This document shows, piece after piece, positions 1 through 5,572 of a stretch of DNA of 5,572 bases. The stretch's first letter is position 1; each line of letters begins with the position of its first letter. The translations under genes were made by a program, and so were the position numbers. Under the pieces are notes generated by a model, which saw only the letters and a program-made list of their open reading frames with translations, ran no database searches and was not told where the DNA came from. Origin of the DNA: JAAEKA01 sp049299095 (GTDB lineage Bacteria; Chloroflexota; Anaerolineae; JAAEKA01); assembly GCA_049299095.1 (NCBI GenBank), contig JBAQWV010000082.1:1-5572 (forward strand). The letters run 5' to 3'.

Positions 1-1158
1 GAGCGTCAACTGCGCGCCACCTGCCTCGGCCGGGCCAAAGGCCAGTTTGCCGCCAAGCTGGGCGGCGCGCTCGCGCAGGCCGTGCAAACCAAAGCTAGGC
101 GCGGTCGCGGCATCAGCCGGGCCAAGGCCGTCGTCGCGCACACGCAGCGCCATTGTGTTGTCTTGCCGGGCTAACTCGATCCAGACCGTGCGGGCATGGG
201 CGTGTTTTTGCACGTTGGTCAACGCTTCTTGCGCGCCGCGGTATAACGCATGACGTTGGCTCGCTGGCAGCTCGGGCAACGTGTCGGCCAGGTCCAGATG
301 GACCTGGATGCCGGTGGCCTCCTGAAAGTGGCCCGCTAGCCGTTTGAGCGCCGGAGCCAGGGCTAAATCAGCCTCTACTGGTGCGCGCAGCGACGCCACA
401 GTGCGGCGCAACTCACCCAAGCCTTCGCTGATTTGCGTCTGTACCACGCCGATTGTCTCGCCCGCGCGTTCCGGTGCGGTGGAAATGAGCCGCTGCGCGG
501 CCTGTAACTGCACCGAGGCTACAGTCAGGCGGTGGCCCAGGGTGTCGTGCATCTCGCGCGCGAGGCGATTGCGCTCCTGCTGCACGGCCAGCTCCTCGAC
601 CTGCGCGGCATACACTTGGAGCTGCACATGCGCGGCTTGCAATTCATCGAGCAGACGTTCGCTTTCTGCCCGCGCGGCCTCCGCATTGGCCGTTTGTCGG
701 GCAAAGATCGCGAAAAAGATGTAGCCTGCCACGTAAATGGGAAAGGAAAGCACGCCATTTAGTCCCATTTCGCCTATATAGGCAACCATAGTGATCAGGC
801 TGAACAGGCTGATCCAGATGGTCGTGGCGCGGGTGGAGTACATCATGGTGACTTCGGCGCTGAGGACGAAGAACAAAATCACGGCGACCAGTGGGTGCGG
901 TGGCAATGCCAGCAGCAGGGCAATCAGCGCCGTTTGCAGCATGGTATAGGCTGTACGCCGCCAGGGTGCGCCGTGAAGGAGGGTGTCGCGCAGCGAGAAT
1001 ACGATGGCTATGAGAGCGAATACACCCGAAATAATCCAGCGCAGGGGTGCTTGCTGTGCAAAGAGTTCCCAGAGCAGTGGCAGCGCCACAGCAGGCAGGA
1101 TGAAATAGCCTGAAATATCGAGCAGGTGTGGTTTGTGTTGCGCGGTTTGGGAGGGCAT
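1..1158 (-). CDS. NarL/DesK-type membrane sensor histidine kinase (C-terminus cut by window edge)
   Basis: This is a two-component sensor kinase that should autophosphorylate on a histidine and pass the phosphate to a NarL/LuxR-type response regulator. The 386 visible residues begin with about six hydrophobic segments (roughly residues 15-34, 41-56, 68-86, 88-106, 113-130 and 137-153). A charged, probably coiled-coil linker follows (about 155-200). The HisKA_3 phospho-acceptor motif is REMHDTLGHRL, with His204 as the likely phosphorylated residue. The HATPase_c domain shows an N box (QEALTNVQKHA, Asn315), a G1 box (DDGLG, 342-346) and a G2 region (FGLHGLRER, 356-364). The reading frame is still open at position 1 after GGAQLTL, which is normally within the last few residues of such kinases, so little is missing. 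I chose the ATG at 1158 because the frame upstream has no better start, although no strong ribosome binding site precedes it. The signal is unknown: there is no large extracytoplasmic sensor domain, so it may sense within the membrane. A response regulator gene is expected beyond the left edge (inference). Confidence 0.93.
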   Translation of the reverse strand, partial: MPSQTAQHKPHLLDISGYFILPAVALPLLWELFAQQAPLRWIISGVFALIAIVFSLRDTLLHGAPWRRTAYTMLQTALIALLLALPPHPLVAVILFFVLSAEVTMMYSTRATTIWISLFSLITMVAYIGEMGLNGVLSFPIYVAGYIFFAIFARQTANAEAARAESERLLDELQAAHVQLQVYAAQVEELAVQQERNRLAREMHDTLGHRLTVASVQLQAAQRLISTAPERAGETIGVVQTQISEGLGELRRTVASLRAPVEADLALAPALKRLAGHFQEATGIQVHLDLADTLPELPASQRHALYRGAQEALTNVQKHAHARTVWIELARQDNTMALRVRDDGLGPADAATAPSFGLHGLRERAAQLGGKLAFGPAEAGGAQLTL

Positions 1159-1194
1159 AGGGTGGATGATAGCTGTAATGACGGGGAGTGGGAA

Positions 1195-1223
1195 ATTGCA
1201 CCGCGGCGATATGAGCACGTCAA
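1195..1223 (-). promoter_or_regulatory. Possible sigma70 promoter of the histidine kinase gene
   Basis: On the minus strand there is TTGACG (1223-1218), then a 17-nt spacer, then TGCAAT (1200-1195). The -35 box matches the consensus at five of six positions and the -10 box at four of six. This leaves a leader of about 30 nt before the ATG at 1158. The spacing is ideal, but the -10 is weak and such matches occur by chance. Confidence 0.35.
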
Positions 1224-1232
1224 AGTTCAAAA

Positions 1233-1274
1233 TTCGGAAGTGGCAAATCGCCTGCATATTGAGCCACTTCCGAA
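1233..1274 (-). terminator. Perfect 12-bp inverted repeat, possible terminator or operator
   Basis: Arm TTCGGAAGTGGC (1233-1244) is exactly complementary to GCCACTTCCGAA (1263-1274), with an 18-nt loop. It lies downstream of the stop of the small membrane protein at 1328. On the minus strand the second arm is followed by TTTT (1232-1229 with flanking bases), which fits a weak intrinsic terminator. The loop is long and the T-run short, so a regulator binding site upstream of the kinase promoter is an equally good reading. The inverted repeat itself is seen directly; its function is inferred. Confidence 0.5.
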
Positions 1275-1327
1275 ATTCCCTTCAGTGTCCTGCTGACTGG
1301 CGCGCAGCTTGCTGCTAAACAGCTTTG

Positions 1328-1843
1328 CTAAGAGCGGCGACGGAGCAACAACGATGCGCCCACGGCGACCAGGATCAGCGGCCAGGCATAGCCAGCCAGC
1401 TCTAGCAGGCGCATGGCCGCGCCGCCGCGCAGTAATGCCAGTCCTACCAGACCTATGATGCCGCCGGGGATCAGCGGCCACCACTGGAAGCCCTGCCTTG
1501 TGAGCAGTGAGAGCAGGCTGATTAAGGCCCAGCCAACCGAAAAGGCGACGAGAAAAACGCCGCCCTGATTTTGCTCGCCCAGATCAGTGAACGGTACTTG
1601 CAGCAGGTATGTGCCCAGGGCAATGCCTGCCAGCACCCCGCCCGGGATTATCAGGCCGAATTCGCGGGTGAGCAGCCCCCACGCGAGAAAGATCAAAGCC
1701 AGACCGGGCAGCACGAGGTGTTCCATATTGGGCAGGTCAATCACCATCGAGGCGAAAACTAGCAAGCCAATGACAATCAGTAGGATGCCAGCGACGGAAC
1801 GATCATGGGCTTCGTTGGGCGATTCCGGGGGATTCGGGGTCAT
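1328..1843 (-). CDS. Small multi-pass membrane protein, LiaI/LiaF-type (DUF5668-like)
   Basis: This 171-residue protein has a short polar N-terminus (MTPNPPESPNEAHDRS) followed by about six hydrophobic segments, near residues 16-36, 43-58, 62-82, 94-114, 121-139 and 147-167, and an RRRS tail. The pattern of short Gly-rich helices, such as GILLIVIGLLVF near the start and WPLILVAVGASLLLRRR at the end, resembles the LiaI/LiaF-type transmembrane region found beside envelope-stress sensors. Two internal stretches, FGLIIPGGVLAGIALG and WPLIPGGIIGLVGLALL, look alike and may reflect an internal duplication. The start at 1843 is preferred over an in-frame ATG at 1876, because AAGGAG sits 7 nt before it. 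The gene lies upstream of the histidine kinase on the same strand, separated by 169 bp, so a functional link is plausible but not shown. The exact biochemical role is unknown. Confidence 0.8.
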   Translation of the reverse strand: MTPNPPESPNEAHDRSVAGILLIVIGLLVFASMVIDLPNMEHLVLPGLALIFLAWGLLTREFGLIIPGGVLAGIALGTYLLQVPFTDLGEQNQGGVFLVAFSVGWALISLLSLLTRQGFQWWPLIPGGIIGLVGLALLRGGAAMRLLELAGYAWPLILVAVGASLLLRRRS

Positions 1844-1850
1844 GAGTAGT

Positions 1851-1856
1851 CTCCTT
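1851..1856 (-). promoter_or_regulatory. Ribosome binding site that decides the start at 1843
   Basis: The minus strand reads AAGGAG, then seven bases (ACTACTC), then ATG at 1843-1841. This near-perfect Shine-Dalgarno site lies inside the longer reading frame that would begin at 1876, so the shorter protein is the likely product. Confidence 0.8.
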
Positions 1857-1902
1857 GCGCAGACGTTTATTTGCAATCGGGCTTAGCAACCGCATCTGCG
1901 GA

Positions 1903-1931
1903 ATTCGTGCCGTTATAGCGTCATCTGTCAA
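1903..1931 (-). promoter_or_regulatory. Weak candidate promoter for the small membrane protein
   Basis: The minus strand has a perfect TTGACA (1931-1926). The hexamer at a 17-nt spacing, ACGAAT (1908-1903), is a poor -10 match. A better -10-like TATAAC (1917-1912) lies too close to that -35 to be its partner. Some promoter is expected here because the flanking genes diverge, but neither pairing is convincing. Confidence 0.22.
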
Positions 1932-2013
1932 CTGCATAACACTTGCTTAGTTTACAACACATTGGGTCATGTCCGCCAGTGCCGGAAGTCATGCTCGGGT
2001 CACACACGATGGA

Positions 2014-2043
2014 TTGGCCGGTAGAGCGCGCCGGACGTATAAT
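2014..2043 (+). promoter_or_regulatory. Sigma70-type promoter of the glutaminyl cyclase gene
   Basis: A perfect -10 box TATAAT (2038-2043) is preceded at 18 nt by TTGGCC (2014-2019), which matches the -35 consensus at four of six positions. Transcription would start near 2050, leaving a leader of about 28 nt before the ATG at 2078. The spacer is GC-rich and contains CCGG at both ends (GGCCGG and CGCCGG), which could form a small operator, though this is speculative. Confidence 0.65.
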
Positions 2044-2077
2044 GGCGCAACTGGTAACTCTTAACTGGTGACATGAC

Positions 2078-3064
2078 ATGACCCGTAACTCGCTACTCCT
2101 ATCCTTGTTCGTGTGTTTGATTGTGCTTGCTGGCTGCCAGCCGCCAGTAGCGCCGACGCCAGTCACGATCAGCACTTCCGCGCCAACCTTTGTACCCACC
2201 GCGTTGCCGCAGTCTACCCTGATTGCCAGCCTGGCGACCAAGCCGTCCGCGCCGACTGCTGTACCAACGGCCTTCCCGCAGCCAACGCTGGCAATCACTC
2301 TGACGACCCCGCCACCGCCAGCGCCCACCCTTTCGGCAGTGATGTCCCCCACGCGTGCGAGCGCGCTGCCGGTGTACACCTACCGCGTTATCAACAGCTA
2401 TCCGCATGATCCGGCCGCATTCACGCAGGGGTTGGTCTATCAGGACGGCATTTTCTATGAGGGAACCGGCCTGCGCGGGCAGTCTACGCTGCGCAAGGTT
2501 GACCTTGCCACTGGTGAAGTGCTGACCGGCGTGCGGCTGCCCGATGCTTATTTCGGCGAGGGCATTGCAGTCGTGGGCAAGCGGCTCTTTCAGTTAACGT
2601 GGCAGGAGCATACGGGTGTTATCTACGACAAGGATAGTTTTGCGGTGCTGGGCACATGGACATATGAGGGCGAGGGCTGGGGGCTGACCACTGACGGCAA
2701 GCGCCTTGTTATGAGCGATGGCACGCATGAACTGCGTTTTCTCGACTCCGATACCTTGCAGGAAACAGGGCGCGTTGCTGTTTTTGACGAGCAAGGCCAG
2801 CCGTTGGTACGGCTAAACGAGCTGGAATTCGTTGAAGGCGAGGTTTGGGCCAACATCTGGCAAACCGACCGCATCGCGCGCATCAATCCAGCCGACGGCG
2901 CGCTGCTGGGCTGGATTGACCTCACCGGCTTGTTGCCCGCTGCCGATCGCGTACAGCGTGTGGATGTGTTGAACGGCATCGCGTTCGATCCCGCCACCAA
3001 GCGGGTTTTCGTCACCGGTAAGTGGTGGCCCAAGCTCTTTGAGATCGAGCTGGTGAAGGAATAG
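2078..3064 (+). CDS. Lipoprotein glutaminyl-peptide cyclotransferase (glutamine cyclotransferase family)
   Basis: This enzyme family converts N-terminal glutamine of peptides or proteins to pyroglutamate with release of ammonia. The 328-residue protein opens with a lipoprotein signal peptide (LLLSLFVCLIVLAGC), whose lipobox LAGC predicts lipidation at Cys20 and anchoring on the outer face of the membrane. A Pro/Thr/Ala-rich linker follows (about 21-97), then the catalytic beta-propeller domain (about 99-328). Family signature blocks are visible in order: HDPAAFTQGL (110-119), YEGTGLRGQSTL (127-138), YFGEGI (158-163), LFQLTW (170-175), GEGWGLTTDGKRLVMSDG (198-215), LNELEF and VWANIW (246-261), LNGIAFD (298-304) and VTGKWWPKLFEI (312-323). 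This is the plant/bacterial type, unrelated in fold to animal glutaminyl cyclases. The ATG at 2078 is chosen because the nearby ATG at 2073 meets a stop after two codons; only a weak GGTG precedes it. The gene has its own promoter and no co-directional neighbour. The natural substrate is unknown. Confidence 0.93.
   Translation: MTRNSLLLSLFVCLIVLAGCQPPVAPTPVTISTSAPTFVPTALPQSTLIASLATKPSAPTAVPTAFPQPTLAITLTTPPPPAPTLSAVMSPTRASALPVYTYRVINSYPHDPAAFTQGLVYQDGIFYEGTGLRGQSTLRKVDLATGEVLTGVRLPDAYFGEGIAVVGKRLFQLTWQEHTGVIYDKDSFAVLGTWTYEGEGWGLTTDGKRLVMSDGTHELRFLDSDTLQETGRVAVFDEQGQPLVRLNELEFVEGEVWANIWQTDRIARINPADGALLGWIDLTGLLPAADRVQRVDVLNGIAFDPATKRVFVTGKWWPKLFEIELVKE
2180..2317 (+). repeat. Two tandem 23-codon units in the lipoprotein linker
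   Basis: Residues 35-57 and 58-80 of the cyclotransferase align without gaps as two 69-bp units. They share the pattern APTxVPTAxPQxTL. The DNA copies (2180-2248 and 2249-2317) have diverged at many third positions, so the duplication is old or the sequence is kept by selection on protein composition. The region is probably a flexible spacer holding the catalytic domain away from the membrane. Confidence 0.75.
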
Positions 3065-3099
3065 GCGACCGGAAGACAGACCACGTTACCGCGGGAAAT

Positions 3100-3142
3100 A
3101 AAAAAGCGCAGCGCGCAGGATGGGGAGCCTGACGCACTGCGC
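3100..3142 (-). terminator. Rho-independent terminator of the ABC importer operon
   Basis: Read on the minus strand, GCGCAGTGCG (3142-3133) pairs with CGCGCTGCGC (3115-3106) as a 10-bp, GC-rich stem with one G-T pair and a 17-nt loop. It is followed immediately by TTTTTT (3105-3100). It begins 20 bp after the permease stop codon. On the plus strand the hairpin has no T-run after it, so it should act mainly on leftward transcripts. No separate terminator for the plus-strand cyclotransferase is visible. Confidence 0.85.
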
Positions 3143-3161
3143 CGATGACAAGCGGTGTGCT

Positions 3162-4151
3162 TTACTTATTGCGGCGCTGTTTGGTAGCCAGATCGAGGAG
3201 GACGGCTAGCACAAATACAGCACCCTTGATAACCAATTGGTAATAGGAGGAGATGCCCAAGAGATTCAGACCATTAGAAAGCACACCGATAATCAACGCA
3301 CCAATGATGGTGCCGCCCACCCCACCGACGCCCCCAAACAGACTGACACCACCGAGAACTGGCGCAGCAATCGCGTCCAGTTCCCAGCCGCTGGCCGCGT
3401 TGGGCTGGGCTGAGGAGAGGCGGGCAGTCAGCAGGATGCCACCAATCGCGGCCATGAAGCTGCTGATCATGTACACAGCCAGCTTGATGCGCGCGGGAGA
3501 AACACCCGCCAGGCGCGTGGTTTCTTCGTTGCCGCCGACTGCGTAGACATACAAGCCAAAACGGGTTTGCCGCAGCACGATCCAGGCGATGACCGCAACT
3601 ACTGCCAGAATGATGATCGGCATGGGAATACCTACCACGGTGCCGTTGCCAAGCCAGGTGAAGGACTTGGACAAGCCCGCAATCGGGCGACCCTGCGTGT
3701 ACACCAGCGTCAGGCCGCGCGCCACGGCCAGCGTCGCCAGCGTGGACACAAAGGGCGGCATGCCGCCGCGCACGATCAGCAGGCCATTCACCAAGCCCAC
3801 GCCTGTACCGGCCAGCAACGCAATGGCAATCGCAGGCACCGTGCCCAAGCCGTTGCGTGAAGCCATGCCCGCGGCCACAGCGCCGCTCAGTGCCATCACC
3901 GACCCGACCGACAGGTCAATGCCCGAAGTGAGGATCGTGAAGGTGACGCCAATCGCCACAATCGCGATGATTGAAGTTTGCAGACCGACGTTCAGCAAGT
4001 TCGAGACTTTTAGGAAATCAGGCGAGCCAAGCGCAAAGATCAGACCGATTACCAGCAGGATCAGCACCACGCTGAAGCGTTGGAGCAGATTAAGCAGGCT
4101 GCGGCTGCCAGATTTTGTTGTGTCGTTTAAAGTTGTCGTTGCGTGGCTCAT
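3162..4151 (-). CDS. rbsC: Ribose-type ABC sugar importer, permease subunit (RbsC family)
   Basis: This is the membrane-spanning subunit of a sugar ABC importer of the BPD_transp_2 family, probably acting as a homodimer with the ATPase encoded just upstream. The 329 residues are close to the usual length (about 320). After a polar N-terminus (1-25) there are about eight to ten hydrophobic segments. Family hallmarks are visible: SGIDLSVGSVMAL (76-88), GMPPFVSTLATL (130-141), the cytoplasmic coupling region GGNEETTRLAGV (206-217), and ARLSSAQPNAASGWELDAIA (243-262) followed by a Gly-rich loop and GLNLLGISSYYQ (294-305). These blocks closely match RbsC of the ribose system, but the family also carries other pentoses and related compounds, so the symbol is at family level. 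A GGAG lies 8 nt before the ATG at 4151. The start overlaps the ATPase stop by 4 bp (ATGA), which implies translational coupling. A terminator follows directly, so this is the last gene of the operon. Confidence 0.94.
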   Translation of the reverse strand: MSHATTTLNDTTKSGSRSLLNLLQRFSVVLILLVIGLIFALGSPDFLKVSNLLNVGLQTSIIAIVAIGVTFTILTSGIDLSVGSVMALSGAVAAGMASRNGLGTVPAIAIALLAGTGVGLVNGLLIVRGGMPPFVSTLATLAVARGLTLVYTQGRPIAGLSKSFTWLGNGTVVGIPMPIIILAVVAVIAWIVLRQTRFGLYVYAVGGNEETTRLAGVSPARIKLAVYMISSFMAAIGGILLTARLSSAQPNAASGWELDAIAAPVLGGVSLFGGVGGVGGTIIGALIIGVLSNGLNLLGISSYYQLVIKGAVFVLAVLLDLATKQRRNK

Positions 4152-5572
4152 GCTGACTGCTCCGTTTCACCCGCGACGCCGCTGGCCGCGCGCATAATCA
4201 CGTCTTCGTTGGCTTCGGCGCGAGAAAATTCACCCGTAATTGAACCCTCGTGCATCACGATCACCCGATCACTGACGCCCAGCACTTCGGGCAGCTCGGA
4301 CGAGATCATCAGCACGCCGACCCCTTGTTCGGCCAGTTCGCGCATCAGGCCGTGGATTTCCGCCTTGGCCCCCACATCAATGCCGCGGGTGGGTTCGTCC
4401 AGAATCAGCACCTTCGGGTGCAGCGTGAGCCAGCGGGCGATAATCACCTTTTGCTGGTTGCCGCCCGACAGGTTGCGGATACGTTGACGCAGAGTGGGGG
4501 TGCGGATATTCATTTTCTTGACATAATCGTTGGATACTTTGTCAATCGCGCCGAAGTTCAGGAACCCCAGCTTGCTCACCTGCTCCATTGAACTCATCAC
4601 GAGGTTGTCGCGCACCCCCATGTTGAGGAACAGCCCCTGCTGCTTGCGGTCTTCCGGCACAAAGCCGAGGCCATACTTGATCGCGTCGCCGGGGCCGTGC
4701 AGCTTCACCGGCTGCTGGCCGATGCGGATTTCACCCGCTGTCGTGGGGCGGATACCAAACAGCGTTTCGGCCAGCGCGGTGCGTCCAGCACCCACCAGCC
4801 CGGCAATGCCCAGGATTTCACCGGCGCGCACATTCATGGACACACCCTTCAGCTCCAGATTGTCCTTTAGGCCGACTGTTTCCAGCACAATATCGCCGCG
4901 CTTCGTGCCCGCGGGCGGATAGAGGTCGCCCAGTTCGCGGCCGACCATCATATGCACGATATCGTCTTCGGTCATGCCAGCAATGGCGCGTTCGCCCACG
5001 TATTGGCCGTCACGCAGCACAGTCATGTGGTCGCAGATTTCAAATATCTCGTTGAGCCGGTGTGAAATGTAAATGATCGAAACGCCCTGCGCTTTCAGCG
5101 AACGCATCACGTCGAAGAGAACTTCGGTTTCGCGGTCGGTGAGGGCCGAAGTCGGCTCGTCCATCGCGATCAAGCCGGGGCGGAAATTTTCTGCCGACTG
5201 CGGGTTGAGGGACAGGGCTTTGGCGACTTCCACCATTTGCTGCTGGGCAATGCTCAATTCCACTACTTCGGTTTTGGCGCTAATGCCCAGGTTCAACCGG
5301 TCCAGCAATTGCTGCGCCTGCCGATAGAGTTCGTTCCAGTTCACCAGCCCCGCACCGCGGCGCGGCTCGCGGCCCAGAAAAATATTTTGCCCCACGGTTA
5401 AATGCGGGATCAGCGACAATTCCTGATGGATCATGCTGATACCCAAGGCCTGGGCGTCTTGTGGGCTGCGAATATCTACCTGCTCGCCGCGCACTAGAAT
5501 ACGGCCCGTATCAGGCCGATAAGCGCCAGTCAAGATTTTCATCAAGGTACTCTTGCCCGCGCCATTTTCTCC
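4148..5572 (-). CDS. rbsA: Ribose-type ABC sugar importer, double ATPase subunit (RbsA family), 5' end off the window
   Basis: This subunit powers sugar import and carries two fused nucleotide-binding domains. The visible 474 residues begin exactly at the first Walker A motif (GENGAGKSTL), so by comparison with RbsA (about 500 residues) some 35 N-terminal residues lie beyond the right edge. In domain 1 the Q-loop region is MIHQELSLIPHLTVGQN (47-63), the signature LSIAQQQMVEVAKAL (106-120), Walker B LIAMDEPTSALT (134-145) and the switch histidine His171. Domain 2 has the degenerate Walker A GLVGAGRTAL (258-267), signature LSGGNQQKV (368-376), Walker B VLILDEPTRGID (388-399) and SSELPEV (424-430) in place of a switch histidine. 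The two unequal sites are normal for this family. A short insertion before the first Walker B is noted separately. The substrate cannot be told from the ATPase; the binding-protein gene is expected beyond the right edge. A TTG at 5545 is internal and not a start. Confidence 0.95.
   Translation of the reverse strand, partial: GENGAGKSTLMKILTGAYRPDTGRILVRGEQVDIRSPQDAQALGISMIHQELSLIPHLTVGQNIFLGREPRRGAGLVNWNELYRQAQQLLDRLNLGISAKTEVVELSIAQQQMVEVAKALSLNPQSAENFRPGLIAMDEPTSALTDRETEVLFDVMRSLKAQGVSIIYISHRLNEIFEICDHMTVLRDGQYVGERAIAGMTEDDIVHMMVGRELGDLYPPAGTKRGDIVLETVGLKDNLELKGVSMNVRAGEILGIAGLVGAGRTALAETLFGIRPTTAGEIRIGQQPVKLHGPGDAIKYGLGFVPEDRKQQGLFLNMGVRDNLVMSSMEQVSKLGFLNFGAIDKVSNDYVKKMNIRTPTLRQRIRNLSGGNQQKVIIARWLTLHPKVLILDEPTRGIDVGAKAEIHGLMRELAEQGVGVLMISSELPEVLGVSDRVIVMHEGSITGEFSRAEANEDVIMRAASGVAGETEQSA

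Noticed and set aside
644..1201. 185-codon open frame on the minus strand overlapping the kinase
   Set aside because: It lies in another frame of the same strand over the kinase membrane region. The kinase frame carries clear family motifs; this one has none and is rich in Arg, His and Pro as shifted frames often are.
1844..1876. Upstream ATG at 1876 as start of the small membrane protein
   Set aside because: The strong AAGGAG with ideal spacing belongs to the ATG at 1843, and the extra 11 residues are not membrane-protein-like.
1844..2077. Riboswitch, tRNA or small RNA in the divergent intergenic region
   Set aside because: Apart from promoter-like elements I saw no cloverleaf, no conserved aptamer core and no strong hairpin with a T-run.
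1921..2379. 152-codon minus-strand open frame across the divergent region
   Set aside because: It runs antisense through the promoter, signal peptide and linker of the cyclase gene. Its Val/Gly repeats are a mirror of the Pro/Thr repeat on the other strand.
2623..3084. 153-codon minus-strand open frame
   Set aside because: It is antisense to the conserved catalytic domain of the cyclotransferase and is Ser-rich without recognisable motifs.
3589..4197. 202-codon plus-strand open frame
   Set aside because: It is antisense to the permease gene, whose sequence is strongly family-like. The Thr/Pro/Arg-rich product shows no domain.
4148..5545. TTG at 5545 as the start of the ATPase
   Set aside because: The frame continues upstream to the window edge and encodes the Walker A motif GENGAGKST, so the gene starts outside the window.

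Overview
The base composition (moderately high GC), the Pro/Thr-rich lipoprotein linker and the mix of gene types suggest a free-living heterotrophic bacterium, most likely of the Chloroflexota. That placement is an inference from style; there is no rRNA or marker gene in the window.

Layout, left to right. Positions 1-1158 (minus) hold a membrane-bound NarL/DesK-type sensor histidine kinase, cut by the left edge just before its C-terminus. Upstream of it on the same strand, at 1328-1843, is a small LiaI/LiaF-type (DUF5668-like) multi-pass membrane protein with a good Shine-Dalgarno site. The 169-bp gap between them carries a perfect 12-bp inverted repeat and a possible promoter for the kinase. 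A 234-bp divergent intergenic region (1844-2077) has a clear sigma70-type promoter facing right. It drives a lipoprotein glutaminyl-peptide cyclotransferase (2078-3064, plus). A short convergent gap (3065-3161) contains a rho-independent terminator for the minus-strand genes beyond. Positions 3162-5572 (minus) hold the permease and the ATPase (5' end off the right edge) of a ribose-type ABC sugar importer. Their reading frames overlap by 4 bp, so they are almost certainly co-transcribed and translationally coupled.

How the parts relate. The kinase and the small membrane protein look like an envelope-stress or signalling module whose response regulator would be expected beyond the left edge. 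The importer operon reads leftward and ends at the terminator; its periplasmic binding protein and any sugar kinase would have to lie beyond the right edge. The cyclotransferase is a single-gene unit between them, with no evident link to either.

I found no sign of a new biological system, mobile element, CRISPR array or RNA gene. The points worth a second look are modest: a duplicated 23-residue linker unit in the lipoprotein, the inverted repeat in front of the kinase, heptad-like short repeats in the cyclotransferase leader, and a short insertion in the first nucleotide-binding domain of the ATPase.
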